Notes: generated by a model not told the origin, from the letters alone. Counted from the stretch's first letter, positions 1 through 12,280 are shown. The stretch: DNA of 64,000 nt from Panopea generosa (GCA_029582155.1 CM055907.1:28412432-28476431); one strand, 5' to 3'. Numbers and translations: made by a program.

Positions 1-960
1 CTTAAGCTATCCATGATATAGTTCACAGAGGAGTAGATCTGAAACGCCGTCGAAGGTATTTCACTTGTATTATAATGATTGAAAACGTGTCGTGTCCTGA
101 TACAAATTCTATATCATATCGTCGCTCGTTGAAAAGCTTTCCAAAAATTTGAAATCTATAAATCGAGATTATGACAATGGTCCGGGCATTGAGTATTTTG
201 TTTATATTGACAACACCTTAGTTACTGGCAATAAGACTTATGATTAACAGTTCACGTATGTAATTTATAAGTAAAATTTTGCTGACATATGTTTGCACCT
301 AGAGGTCATTGAGAAATATGGAAAATCAATAGATCGCGGCTTAATGGTATTTGTACAAACTATAGAAAGCATTGCGATATATTTGGTTTCGAAATCAATC
401 ATTTAAGCTGTAAAGAATTGTGTATTGAGGTAGTGAAAATAAAGAAGTATGAGATATATCAAACCACGTAATTGAATATAACAATTCCAGTCATAATGCA
501 CACGTTATAAGATTAGAGTTTACGTATTTAGTATATACACTGCGGCACTTCTTTACAAAAGTCTTAAGTATTTATAAAGCTACGTGTGTGTGTGTGTGTT
601 TATAATTGAATTGAATTATATATTAATCTTAATCATTTAAGACATATAACTACAATTAATGATATGCCCCTCGCATTTTCTTGAAAGTAATCGCAAATTA
701 TAGAACAAAAGCCAACATGAGCCGAATGATACATGTATGAGTCATAAACCACGTTGATGTCGGTATCAGTAAGATACTTTGTGGAACAATATAAAACGAT
801 TAAATCGGCTAAACAGATAAGACTTTTCAGCTGAAGAGCTGAATTTTTAATATTAGATAAAATATTTCATTTATGACACTAAATAAGGGTGAGCCGACGC
901 ATAACAATACGACATCTTATTCATAAGTAGATTATATCCGTTGAACGATTGTATGAGATT
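1..960. other. AT-rich intergenic, nothing recognised
   Basis: No ORF, RNA gene or repeat family was recognised here. There is a short (TG)n run near 583-598. The stretch lies far downstream of CCDC39. Confidence 0.6.
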
Positions 961-965
961 TAACG

Positions 966-1198
966 CCAGGTATTATTGCTCAGATTGAACCTGAGCCAGG
1001 TATATTGCTCAGATTGAACCTAAGCCAGGTATTATTGCTCAGATTGAACCTAAGCCAGGTATTATTGCTCAGATTGAACCTGAGCCAGGTATATTGCTCA
1101 TATTGAACCTAAGCCAGGTATTATTGCTCAGATTGAACCTAAGCCAGGTATTATTGCTCAGATTGAACCTGAGCCAGGTATTATTGCTCAGATTGAGT
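966..1198. repeat. 30-bp minisatellite attached to a SINE
   Basis: About eight tandem copies of a 28-30 bp unit containing AGCCAGGTATTATTGCTCAG followed by ATTGAACCTA. The array abuts the 3' side of the tRNA-headed SINE at 1199-1335 (minus orientation). Some units lack a TAT triplet, giving 28-bp variants. The apparent minus-strand peptide NLSNNTWLRF is only the translation of the repeat. Confidence 0.85.
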
Positions 1199-1335
1199 AA
1201 GTGACAAACTTTCCCATGTGAAAAGTTCAACCCGAGCTTGACTCGAACCCACAACCTCAGCGGTGAGTGATATTCGAGACAGCGCATTAGACCACTCGGT
1301 CGTGGGAGACCTTCCACCGCTGAGGGTGTGACTTA
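1199..1335 (-). mobile_element. tRNA-derived SINE (Leu/Ser-like head)
   Basis: On the minus strand a pol III box A-like block, GACCGAGTGGTCTAATGCGC, is followed about 30 nt later by a box B-like block, GGTTGTGGGTTCGAGTC. The spacing is that of a tRNA gene, but no cloverleaf or acceptor stem closes, so this is a SINE head and not a tRNA gene. The same head type recurs near 16.2, 19.2, 23.2, 41.7 and 47.0 kb and in the arrays at 2.75-6.6 and 8.75-9.9 kb. Confidence 0.75.
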
Positions 1336-2740
1336 AGACCCTGTTCAATCCAAACACTCGATGTGAGTGAGTTGGCCGGTCAGTTACTTATGGAAGGACT
1401 CAGGTTCATGCATATACATCAGGGTATCTTACTCCACCATCAGAACTGGTTGCCATATTTAACATGCAATGTGTTAAAAATGGAATTACGTGTAACACCA
1501 ATGCAACATCACGTAATAAACGTGTTTATACAAGATACTGAAAATGCAGATGACTATAAGATATGTAAGTATTAGTTTTTTTAATTTACTGAACTAATGA
1601 CAGTCCAAGTTCTTTAAAACGGACACATAGCAATTTTGACAACTTTTCACTTAAATCAATTTCGGAAAATTATATATCTACACCGGCGATGCATATATAA
1701 AAATAGAAAATACCATGGTATGTGTCACGGCACGCACCTTTTATTTCGTTGCTATTTTGGAAAAGGGGCATAACTCTTGTTAATGGTTGAAATGCATCAT
1801 ATTTCGCATATTTGTAGTCACACGTGACAAGAACATGTTACAATTATTTTATTTTCATTAGTTTTTATCAAAAATTCAAGTCCAGAAAAGTTCCATTTTG
1901 TACTTTAGAAGACTTATTTCCCACATTGTTAAAATCAGCGTGACACAGTTATTGATAAATTATGAAGTTTCAGATAGCATTTGTTGGAGATATATCTTCA
2001 TATGGTAACCCATCCATAGCGTAATGACTGTTCAGTGGCAGATCACCGGATTAAGAGTTGTGGGGAGGGGGGAGGGGGTCGCCGGCTAATTCCTCCTTGT
2101 GTGGTCTCCTTGTGCAAGACACCGGTTTTCTCCGCATAAGGTGTAAGTTATTGTTTCACAATCAATGTAAAATAAAATATTTATAAAATAAACATTATTC
2201 GTGATATGGATACGAGGCAAGCTTTAGAGTAAATACCAGCCGTCGATTGTTGGAGATGGTTTGTTATTAGTACATGTTTGAAATATGATCCAAATCGCAT
2301 GTCAGGTATATCCGTCCTTCGACTATCAACATCCAATTATATGCTTTATTATAACTACGGATTAAACACGTAATATAAGTTGAAAGGTCAAAGCTTCAAA
2401 GCTATGACTACGGTACAAGTTATCCTGGCCCCAAGTAAATAAAGTATTGGAATACTAAATACAAAACATTAACAAACACGCGCAAATAATCCTTAAACAA
2501 ATATGTTTTCATGTAAAACGTCTGGTTTATTTAATACGGTAACGCTTGAATTACTGCAGTTTTGTGCATGTTCTTATTTCGATTACGACAGTTTCATGTA
2601 CATAAATATGACAGGATAATGAAAACAGATTGTTTAAGTGCAACTTGGTACGTCAGATAAATGCTATAATTGAAACTACTCGCCCGGTCTTTTTTGCTTT
2701 ATTTTTGTAAAAACAGTTCGTCTTGATTAATGGCATACCA
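1336..2740. other. Intergenic, no gene; SINE tail fragment
   Basis: No supported coding region. A fragment at about 2088-2180 (CTTGTGCAAGACAC ... TTTCACAATCAATGTAAAAT) matches the 3' half of the SINE family seen at 8075-8262 and 15512-15718. A G-rich run lies at 2060-2078. Confidence 0.5.
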
Positions 2741-2749
2741 GTTCATTTA

Positions 2750-2810
2750 AGCGGGGTATGTTGTAGTGATCTAAGGCGCTCCTGCCATATAGAGGGTGGT
2801 CAGAAGAGGT

Positions 2811-2868
<58 letters not shown>

Positions 2869-3066
2869 AAGAGGAAAAGAGAAAAAGAGGTGGCGGTGCG
2901 AGGAGGTTGGAAGACCTTCGTGACTAAATGAGAGAAATAGAAGGTGGGTGGGTTTGCGGTGCGCGGAGGGTGGATGGCCTCCGTAGCTAAATGATCTCTG
3001 ACGCTGTTTGTGGCCGACGAGTGATCTAAGGCGCTCCTGATTAGTTTTAACTTGTTCATAGAGGGT

Positions 3067-3163
<97 letters not shown>

Positions 3164-3445
3164 GAAAAGAGAAAAAGAGGTGGCGGTGCGAGGAGGTTGG
3201 AAGACCTCCGTGACTAAATGATCTATGACACTGTCTGTCGCCGAGTGATCTAAGGCGCTCTTGTCTAGTTTTAATTTGTTTATATAGAGTGTCAGAAGAG
3301 GTGGGAGAGAGAGAAATAGAAGGTGGGTGGGTTTGCGGTGCGCGGAGGGTGGATGGCCTCCGTAGCTAAATGATCTCTGACGCTGTCTGTGGCCGACGAG
3401 TGATCTAAGGCGCTCCTGATTAGTTTTAACTTGTTCATAGAGGGT

Positions 3446-3528
<83 letters not shown>

Positions 3529-3797
3529 GTTCGCGGTGCGAGGAGGATGGATGACCTCCGTCACTATATGATCTATGATGCTGTCTGTCGCCGAGTTCGA
3601 GTGATCTAAGGCGCTCTTGTCTAGTTTTAACTTGTTTAAAGAGGGTGTCAGAAGAGATGGGAGAGAAAGAAAGGGGGTTGGGGTGATGAGGGGGGATGAC
3701 CTCCGTGACTAAATGATCTATGACGCTGTCTGCCGCCGAGTGATCTAAGGCGCTCTCGTCTAGTTTTAACTTGTTTATAGAGGGTGTCAGAAGAGGT

Positions 3798-3847
<50 letters not shown>

Positions 3848-6482
3848 AAGGGGGGGGAGGTGGGGGTGATGAGGGTGGATGACCTCCGTGACTAAATGAT
3901 CTATGACGTTGTCTGCCGCCGAGTGATCTAAGGCGCTCATGTCTAGTTTCAACTTGTTTATAGAGGGTGTCAGAAGAGGTGGGAGAGAGAGAAGGGTGGT
4001 GGGGGTGATGAGAGGGGATGACCTCAGTGACTAAATGATCTATGACGCTGTCTTCCGCTGAGTGATCTAAGGCGCTCTCGACAGTTTTAACTTGTTTAAA
4101 GAGGGTGTCAGAAGAGGTGGGAGAGAGAGAAAGGGGGTTCATGTGATGAGGTGGGATGACCTCCGTGACTAAATGATCTATGACGCTGTCTGCCGCCGAG
4201 TGATCTAAGGCGCTCTCGTCTAGTTTTAACTTGTATAAAGAGGGTGTCAGATGAGGTGGGGAGAGAGAGAGAAAGGGGGTTGGGTGATGAGGGGGGATGA
4301 CTTCCGTGGCTAAATGATCTATGACGCTGTCTGCCGCCGAATGATGTAAGGCGCTCTCGTCTAGTTTTAACTTGTTTATAGAGGGTGTCAGAAGAGGTGG
4401 GAGAGAGAGAATGGGGTTGGGGGTGATGCGGGTGGATGACCTCCGTGACTAAATGATCTATGGACGCTGTCTGTCGCCGAGTGATCTAAGGCGCTCCTGT
4501 CTAGTTTTAACTTGTGTATAGAGGGTGTCATATGAGATGTGAGACAGAGAAAGAGGGTTGGGTGATGAGGGGGGATGACCTCCGTGGCTAAAAGATCTAA
4601 GGACGCTGTCTGTCACCAAGTGATCTAAGGCGCTCTCGTCTAGTTTTAACTTGTTTAAAGAGGGTGTCAGATGATGTGGGAGAGAGGAGAAAGGGGGTTG
4701 AGGTGATGAGGGGGGATGACCTCCGTGACTAAATGATCTATGACGCTGCCTGCCGCCGAGTGATCTAAGGCGCCCTCGTCTAGTTTTTAACTTGTTTATA
4801 GAGGGTGTCATGATGAGATGGGAGTGATAGAAATGGGGTTGGGGGTGATGAGGGGGGATGACTTCCGTGGCTAAATGATCTATGACGCTGTCTGTCGCCG
4901 AGTGATCTAAGGCGCTCTTGTCTAGTTTAACTTGTTTATAGAAGGTGTCATGATGTGGGAGAGAGAGAAAGGGGGTTGGGGTGATGCGTATGGATGGACA
5001 TCCGTGACTAAATGATCTATGACGTTGTCTGCCGCCGAGTGATCTAAGGCGCTCTCGTCTAGTTTAACTTGTTCATAGAGGGTGTCAGAAGAGGTGGGAG
5101 AGAGAGAAAGGGGGTTGCGGTGATGAGGGGGGATGACCTCCGTGACTAAATGATCTATGACGCTGTCTGTCGCCGAGTGATCTAAGGTGCTCTCGTCTAG
5201 TTTAAACTTGTTCATAGAGAGTGTCAGAAGAGGTGGGAGAGAGAGAAAGGGGGTTGGGGTGATGGGGGGGGATGACCTCCGTGACTTAATGATCTATGAC
5301 GCTGCCTGTCGCCGAGTGATCTAAGGCGCTCATGTCTAGTTTTAACTTGTTTATAGAGGGTGTCAGAAGAGGTGGGAGTGAGAGAAATGTGTTGGGGGTG
5401 ATGAGGGTGGATGACCTCCGTGACTAAATGATCTATGACGCTGTCTGTCGCCGAGTGATCTAAGGCGCTCCTGTCTAATTTTAACTTGTTAATAGAGGGT
5501 GTCAGAAGAGGTGGGAGAGAGAGAAATGGGGTTGGGGGTGATGCGGGTGGATGACCTCCGTGACTAAATGATCTATGACGCTGTCTGTCGCCGAGTGATC
5601 TAAGGCGCTCCTGTCTAGTTTTAACTTGTGTATAGAGGGTGTCAGATGAGATGTGAGACAGAGAAAGAGGGTTGGGTGATGAGGGGGGATGACCTCCGTG
5701 GCTAAAAGATCTAAGACGCTGTCTGTCACCAAGTGATCTAAGGCGCTCTCGTCTAGTTTTAACTTGTTTAAAGAGGGTGTCAGATGATGTGGGAGAGAGA
5801 AAGGGGGTGAGGTGATGAGGGGGATGACCTCCGTGACTAAATGATCTATGACGCTGTCTGCCGCCGAGTGATCTAAGGCGCTCTCGTCTAGTTTTAACTT
5901 GTTTATAGAGGGTGTCAGAGAAATGGGGGAGAGAGAAAGGGGGTTGGGGTGATGAGGGTTGATGACCTCCGTGACTAAATGATCTATGACGCTGTCTGCC
6001 GCCGAGTGATCTAAGGCGCTCAGGTCTAGTTTTAACTTTGTTAATAGAGGGTGTCATGATGTGGGAGAGAGAGAAAGGGGGTTGGGGTGATGAGGGGGGA
6101 TGACCTCCGTGACTAAATAGTCTATGATGCTGTCCTGTCGCCGATTGATCTAAAGCGCTCTCGTCTAGTTTTAACTTGTTAAAGAGGGTGTCAGAAGAGG
6201 TGGGAGAGAGAGAAAGGGAGTTGGAGTGATGAGGGTGGATGAACTCCGTGACTAAATGATCTCTGACGCTGTCTTTCGCCGAGTGATCTAAAGCGCTCTC
6301 GTCTAGTTTTAACTTGTTTAAAGAGGGTGTCAGAAGAGATGGGAGAGAGAGAAAGGGGGTTGGGGTTATGTGGGGAGGGGATGACCTCCGTGACTAAATG
6401 ATCTATGACGCTGTCTGTCGCCGAGTGATCTAAGGCGCTCCTGTCTAGTTTTAACTTGTTCATAGAGGGTGTCAGAAGAGGT

Positions 6483-6564
<82 letters not shown>

Positions 6565-6600
6565 GAGGGGGGGGGGCGGTGCAAGGAGGATGGATCTATG
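2750..6600 (+). repeat. Large tandem array, ~139-bp unit with tRNA-like A boxes and (GA)n tracts
   Basis: Roughly 25 copies at 137-225 bp spacing. Each unit has the block GCCGAGTGATCTAAGGCGCT, TAGTTTTAACTTGTTTATAG, a GAGGGTGTCAGAAGAGGTG block, a variable (GA)n tract, a G-rich GGTTGGGGTGATGAGG stretch, then GACCTCCGTGACTAAATGAT and CTATGACGCTGTCTGTC. The first block is very close to the D-arm/box A region of class II (Leu/Ser) tRNAs. The last block aligns to the head of the window's Leu/Ser-like SINEs, so each unit holds two degenerate box A-like modules in tandem. Length differences come mainly from the GA tract. Long minus-strand ORFs through the array (repeated DHSATDSVIDHLVTEVI) are repeat translations and not genes. 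Confidence 0.9.
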
Positions 6601-7235
6601 GCGCTGTTTGTTGCTGAGTGACCTAATCGATGTAATGTTGGCCGTTCATGCCTTAGGTCGATGGTTCTATCCTCAGACACAACCCGATGGCGTCGCATAA
6701 ACAGCATTTCCTGTACTGGTTTTACCATGGAAATCCATGGACGCGATCTAGATCGATGAAATAAAATATTTAATAGAGCCTAAATGTACTACATTAATTA
6801 ATTCTTTAAATATTGGCCCACACGTTCCATTCCCTTGTGCAGACCTGTAACGTACACAAATACAGGTGGATTGAGCGGGGCAAATGAGCCTTTGTTTATT
6901 TGGATTAGCCGAACGTGATTCGTGTATCCAAGGTCAGAACAAACACCCAACATTATCATGTAGCCCACATACACAGTTAACAAGTGGCGGCGGTGTCTAC
7001 TTTGGACAGCTGAAATACCTAATAATATGATACCCAATACCGACACCGGGCCAATATATCCTCTAAATACTGAGTGACAAACGAAGAAGCTTCTATAATC
7101 AGCGTACAAAATATTTTAATACAGCTAAGGTGCCGTCCCAAGATTATTTACCTCTCCTTGCTAAAATGCTTGGGTTCGGAGACAGTCAAGAAAGAGTACC
7201 TGTTACACAACTAAGGACGTTGGTTCAGCTCGCAT
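6601..7235. other. Intergenic; one unexplained hydrophobic ORF
   Basis: A minus-strand ORF at 6798-7109 (103 codons) contains a hydrophobic stretch, IGPVSVLGIILLGISAVQ, then charged residues and a second hydrophobic stretch, LLTVYVGYMIMLG. On the minus strand a CTTCGTTTGTCACTCAG-like acceptor precedes the first stretch. The arrangement loosely recalls a tetraspanin membrane exon. It lacks the CCG motif and has no neighbouring exons, so it may be a decayed exon or chance. Confidence 0.2.
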
Positions 7236-7535
7236 TCGGCCTGGCCCGGTTATCTTAATCGGTAAAGCGTCTGACTATCAATGCAGGTGTCGTGAGTTCA
7301 AATCCCCAACTGGCCACAGTATCTCTGATGACAAATATACATTTCGTCTCAGTCATCGCTGTCAGTCGTCTCTCACCACTGATTCAAGTGGGAAAGTTAT
7401 CAGTTAATATGCTCAAGTACTGGTCAATCATCCATGACCCCAGGAACTAGTAGTTATGTTAATCGGTCGCGTTGCCCAACCCTAGCCCCCAATGGTATAA
7501 CATTACGCTAAGTAGTCAAACAAACAAACTCACAT
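7236..7535 (+). mobile_element. tRNA-derived SINE, family 1 (full length)
   Basis: The tRNA-like head (about 7241-7317) has box A-like TTAATCGGTAAAGCGTC and box B-like GAGTTCAAATCCC. The body contains CTCACCACTGATTCAAGTGG, GAAAGTTATCAGTTA, ACCCCAGGAACTAG and a CAAACAAACAAA tail. The same body recurs near 12.8, 19.7, 20.9, 24.9, 39.0 and 52.5 kb, which shows that this is a dispersed family. Confidence 0.85.
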
Positions 7536-7749
7536 TTTGAGGTCTTTCCCTTTCAGTAATAACTGGATGCTATAATATGAAATGTGTTGGAAACGGAGTT
7601 TATCCCCATTCACAAAATACTGACTCATACTAGAATTCAGCTTTAGTGTGCAAAGTGGGCCTCACTGCCGATTTCCCTGCTCTCCAAAACATTGAGAAAT
7701 AAAAGTTATCTATCTTTAAGTTTGACGAACTTTAGCAGTGATTCAAATA

Positions 7750-7870
7750 ATTGATTTTGATGATTTCACTGTTGAAAATAGTGGTATTATAACTGGTAAT
7801 TTCACTGTTGCAAATAGTGGTATTATAACTGTTAATTTCACTGTTGCAAATAGTGATATTATAACTGGTC
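7750..7870. repeat. 36-bp tandem repeat, ~3 copies
   Basis: The unit is roughly TTTCACTGTTGCAAATAGTG followed by GTATTATAACTGGTAA. It is the only structure seen between the SINEs at 7.2 and 8.1 kb. The ORF across it (repeated FTVANSGIITGN) reflects the repeat. Confidence 0.8.
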
Positions 7871-8074
7871 GTTTTACTTTTTCAATCATGAAAAAAAGCT
7901 GTTCAACTAAATATCATTTCACTTGCTCACTCAAACAAACATGCTCAGTTCTGACATACTACTTTGTCACTCGATGAAGCAGAAACCAAGAACTTATCTC
8001 TAGTTCTCAATCAAATTTTATGAAATACTATGGCGTTAACGCAAGACATTATTAAATTAAAATACTAAAGACCG

Positions 8075-8262
8075 GAATTCTTGTGTAGCTTGTAATCCAG
8101 TGGACTCAGGATTAGGGAGAAGGTAGCGGTAACGGCTGTGTAGTGTCCTTGAGCATGACACTTTATTCCCACATCCTTAGTACTGGTTCTACACAGAAAG
8201 ACTTCGAGCGCGAGTTGTCCAAGTTGTAAAAACTTGTTTCACAATCGATGTAAAATGTGTAT
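8075..8262 (+). mobile_element. SINE, family 2
   Basis: Contains GTAGTGTCCTTGAGCATGAC, ACTTTATTCCCACATCCTTA, GTACTGGTTCTACACAG and the terminal motif TTTCACAATCGATGTAAAAT. The same order of motifs occurs at 15512-15718, and in reverse orientation near 13.4, 21.5, 30.8 and 40.1 kb. Its GTAGAACCAGTACT core (reverse complement) is also the unit core of the minisatellite at 45501-46560. Confidence 0.75.
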
Positions 8263-8749
8263 GCTAGAACCAAAACAAGCAAACCCTTGGAACTACGTTG
8301 TTTACAAAATTTGAAAAAAAGTCCTTTGGCAATAGCAAAAACATTCTTTAACAATGAATATACAATCTATAAATAGTCATGTATGTATACAGTTGTGTAC
8401 CGATAACGTCCCGTGAACTGTGGCATGCCGGTGTTACCTTCCGTGTGTTTGTTTTGTAACCTACGTCAATATTATAATGGACTTTGTGTTTGCTTTATGA
8501 TATATAGGCCCTGAGTCATAAATTACTTTACACATTCAAATTTTATCTTTTTCTTTATCGTTTTAGTTCTCAAAATAAAAATCGGAACACACTATTGGAT
8601 AAAGCGCACTATTTGTAGAATATATGACTATGTATACTGCATGTTTAATCCTGGGTTTAATGGGATTTAATTATTCTAAACGTATACATGAACAGCGCGT
8701 CCCCGTAGTTAACCGCAAAACACGATTAAACAAGTTAAGAATACGCCTC

Positions 8750-8797
8750 TCGGTCACGGAGAGCGCCCGGACCACTCGGCCACGGAGGACATTCACC

Positions 8798-8847
<50 letters not shown>

Positions 8848-9930
8848 TTCTCTGTCTCTCTCTCTCTCTCTGTCTCTCTCTCTCTCTCCCACTTCTTCTG
8901 ACACCCTCTATATCCAAGTTAAAACTAGGCGACAGCGCCTTAGATCACTCGGCGACAGACAGCGTCATGTGTCATTTAGTCACGGAGGTCATCCCCCCTC
9001 CTCACATCGCCCCTCCCCCCCCCCCCTCTCCTGACACCCTCTATAAACAAGTTAAAACTATGCAGGAGCGCCTATGTCACTCGGCGACAGACAGCGTCAT
9101 ACATCATTTAGTCACGGAGGTCACCACCTTTTCTTGACCACCTACAAACAAGTTAAACTAGGCAGGAGCGCCTTATGTCACTCGGCGACAGACAGCGTCA
9201 TAGATAATTCATTCACGGAGGTCCACACCTTTTCTTGACCACCTACAAACAAGTTAAAACTAGGCAAGAGCGCCTTAGGTCACTCGGCGACAGACAGCGT
9301 CATATCATAGATCATTTATTCACGGAGGTCATCCCCCCTCCCCCCCCCCCCCCCCCCCCTCTCCTGACACCCTCTATAAACAAGTTAAAACTATGCAGGA
9401 GCGCCTTATGTCACTCGGCTACAGACAGCGTCATACATCATTTAGTCACGGAGGTCAACACCTTTTCTTGACCACCTACAAACAAGTTGAACTAGGCAGG
9501 AGCGCCTTATGTCACTCAGCGACAGACAGCGTCATAGTAGATAATTTAGTCACGGAGGTCCACACCTTTTCTTGACCACCTACAAACAAGTTAAAACTAG
9601 GCAAGAGCGCCTTAGGTCACTCGGCGACAGACAGCGTCATAGATCATTTAGTCACGGAGGTCCCCACCTTTTCTTGACCACCTACAAACAAGTTAAAACT
9701 AGGCAGGAGCGCCTAAGGTCACTCGGCGACAGAGAGCGTCATAGATCATTTAGTCACGGAGGTCCCCACCTTTTCTTGACCACCTACAAACAAGTTAAAA
9801 CTAGGCAAGAGCGCCTTAGGTCACTCGGCGACAGACAGCGTCATAGATCATTTAGTCACGAAGGTCCCCACCTTTTCTTGACCACCTACAAACAAGTTAA
9901 AACTAGGCAAGAGTACCTTGGACTACTCGG
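8750..9930 (-). repeat. Second tRNA-like tandem array, inverted relative to the first
   Basis: About ten units of roughly 100-145 bp, with the same blocks as the 2750-6600 array but reverse complemented (for example GCGCCTTAGATCACTCGGCG and ACAGACAGCGTCAT ... GTCACGGAGGTC). Two unit types alternate: one with poly-C/(CT)n and CTATAAACAAGTTAAAACTA, one with CCTTTTCTTGACCACCTACA. A fairly intact Leu/Ser-like SINE head lies at the left edge (minus strand CTCCGTGGCCGAGTGGTC, near 8771-8795). Confidence 0.9.
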
Positions 9931-10295
9931 TCATGAAGAACCCCACCTCTACTCGCACCTCACCTCTACTCGTACCCCACCTCTACTCGCACCTCGCCCC
10001 CTCTCTTCCTTCTCTACACACATGAAGAACCCCACCTCTACTCGCACCTCACCTCTATTCGCACCTCGCCCCCCCCCCCTTCCTTCTCTACACACATATA
10101 CACATGAAGAACCCCACCTCTACTCGCACCTCACCTCTACTCGCACCCCACCTCTACTCGCACCTCGCCCCCTCCCTTCCTTCTCTACACACATATACAC
10201 ATGAAGAACCCCACCTCTACTCGCACCTCACCTCAACTCGCACCTCACCTCTACTCGCACCTCGCCCCCTCCCTTCCTTCTCTTCACACATATAC
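9931..10295. repeat. Minisatellite of CACCTCTACTCG units with ~90-bp higher order
   Basis: Tandem CACCTCTACTCG 12-mers are grouped into about four higher-order blocks. Each block also contains GAAGAACCCCACC and a CTTCCTTCTCTACACACATA segment. The array directly continues the tRNA-like array on its left, whose last unit ends in TCATGAAG. Confidence 0.85.
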
Positions 10296-10299
10296 ACAG

Positions 10300-10880
10300 C
10301 CGTTAAAGCTTTCACAAATCACATAGCTGTCATCACGCATATTTAAAACTAGATACATGTTGAAACTTTCGTATTAAGTCACCTATCGTTTTAGCAATCA
10401 ATATTGTGGACAACTGTGAAATCGTTTGCTTTAAACAAATGAATAGTACATGTATTTTGAATTGTTTAGCTGGCTAATGTCCAAACAAACTATTCATTAT
10501 ACCATTCATTATTTTCTAACACGATCTAAACAACCCGTTGTCCGCGAGATATCTTAACACACTCGCGTTCTTTTGATATGTTTTGTGACAACAAAGGAGT
10601 AGTTTTACATTTTTGGAAAGTCGGCTATAGTTCAAAGTGTTTAAGTAGCATGTGAACTGAAGCCTTTATCTTTTTGTGCCAACCATATAACGGGTATTTT
10701 ATACTTTAAATATTGCCGTATACATAGTCAGTTGTTGAGAGAGCTGGCCTGACACATATATTCATTTGTTGAACTTTTGGTAAAAGGGTATTAACTCTAG
10801 ACCTGCTCTAGATAACAAAATCTTGAACGTTTCAATCCTAATAAAAACTTAACGAAACTGCTGGTTAGCTATAATTATGA
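10300..10880. other. Intergenic, nothing recognised
   Basis: AT-rich sequence with no ORF above background and no recognised repeat. Confidence 0.5.
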
Positions 10881-10887
10881 AATGTTA

Positions 10888-11178
10888 AACAAGAGTTGTC
10901 AGAAGACCAACAAAGCTCGCCTCTGGGTGTCTAAGTCCAAAAAGGGCCATAACTGTGCCAAAATGCAATCCAGAGTTATGGTTCTTGTCTGTGTGTGTTC
11001 CATTGATGATGGTGAACACACTTGCAAAGTTTCATTCACATCCAATGAGTGGTTGCATAGATATCTGAAACGTAAACGTAAAAGTTTAACCTGGGTGTCT
11101 ACAGACGACGCGGACGACGACGCCGGGGTCATGACAATAGCTCTCCTTGGACTTCGTCCCGGCGAGCTAAAAAGTGAT
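10888..11178 (+). mobile_element. Non-autonomous dispersed element (AGCTCGCC/GGCGAGCT ends)
   Basis: It begins ACAAGAGTTGTCAGAAGACC ... AAAGCTCGCC and ends GTCCCGGCGAGCTAAAA, so the outer octamers AGCTCGCC and GGCGAGCT are inverted. The interior has GGGCCATAACTGTGCCAAAA, a TTCCATTGATGATGGTGAA block and GACGACGCGGACGACGACGC. Related copies are at 16857-17140, 17795-18000 (degraded) and 56366-57085. The 99-codon ORF across it is a by-product of the repeat. Confidence 0.75.
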
Positions 11179-11179
11179 T

Positions 11180-12280
11180 AAGCTAGGACGAAATATATTT
11201 TATTATTCCGATTAGGTAAACTGAGGGCGGGGGCGGAGATAAAAGAAACTGTATATTTATTTAACAAAACAAGATTTGTACGCCACAAAATTCTTGTTAC
11301 GAGGAATAACATCTCATAATTAGACAAGAACCAATTCTGACTTCCATGTTAATCCATTATCAATCATCCAACTATTTTTTGAGAAAAAAGTGTAAACCAA
11401 CAAATAAAATATGTCTAAAATTTAGTCTAATAGCTACTGTAGTAATAATAATAGGTTTAAAAATAGTCCATGTCAATTATCTTGTTAATTTTAATATCTA
11501 GAAATTGCAAGTAAGAAATAGCAAGTAAGAAACAGCAAGTAAGAAATAGCAAGTAACCATGGATTGTACTGGCCTGGAGTTGACAGACATTGGAAACAAT
11601 TTATTCTGTTTTACTAGTATTTAATATGCAGGTGTTTTACAATGACAACGTCATGTTTTTTACACAGCAAAGTATAATTGGTTTTATCAAGATCTTACGA
11701 GAACCTAACTAAAATTACAGTAATTTGCTAAAGAGAGATTAGTTGTTGTGTCAGTTCCTTTGTCTCTTGTCTTTTTGGGGGGGTCACACAAGTCAGAAAT
11801 ATAGCACACAAGATTTAATTTCATTTGATTCACCCCACCCCCCCTTGTTCTAACTTTTTGCAGTGCGTAATTTATGTATTAAAGATATTGTTATTATTTC
11901 ACGTGGTTATTACTAATTCACACATGAAAAACACTATCTACTACTGCGTTGGAATAAATGTACGAGTAATTGGACTTGACTCGTGTTGGACTACCATTAG
12001 GTAAATTTGGAGATAATATTTCAAACTGAGATTGTGTGTATGTCCTACATTTTATATCACATTAGTTTTGTTTGTATTTAACCAAATACATGTATCTTAA
12101 AATAGAAATGACAAAATCTGACATCATCCATATACCAATACTTGGTAAATCGTCAACTTCATAGAAACATATATATATAGTTAATGGGAGACAACTCGAT
12201 TTGTAAACTTGTGACTTCGCCAAAGTATTTGAAATTCGGCTTTCAGAAAAGTGCTGGTGGTACAAATCTGTCCGTCTTTC
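11180..12280. other. Intergenic; short 14-bp repeat
   Basis: At about 11506-11556 there are four copies of AGCAAGTAAGAAAT. Nothing else is recognised. Confidence 0.5.

Noticed and set aside
2727-6728. Long minus-strand ORFs rich in SLSLSLS and DHLVTEVI
   Set aside because: Products of (GA)n tracts and the tRNA-like satellite, with no conserved start, codon bias or domain.
7241-7317. Functional tRNA gene
   Set aside because: Box A and B are present but acceptor and anticodon stems do not close cleanly, and the same sequence continues into a SINE body found at six other sites.
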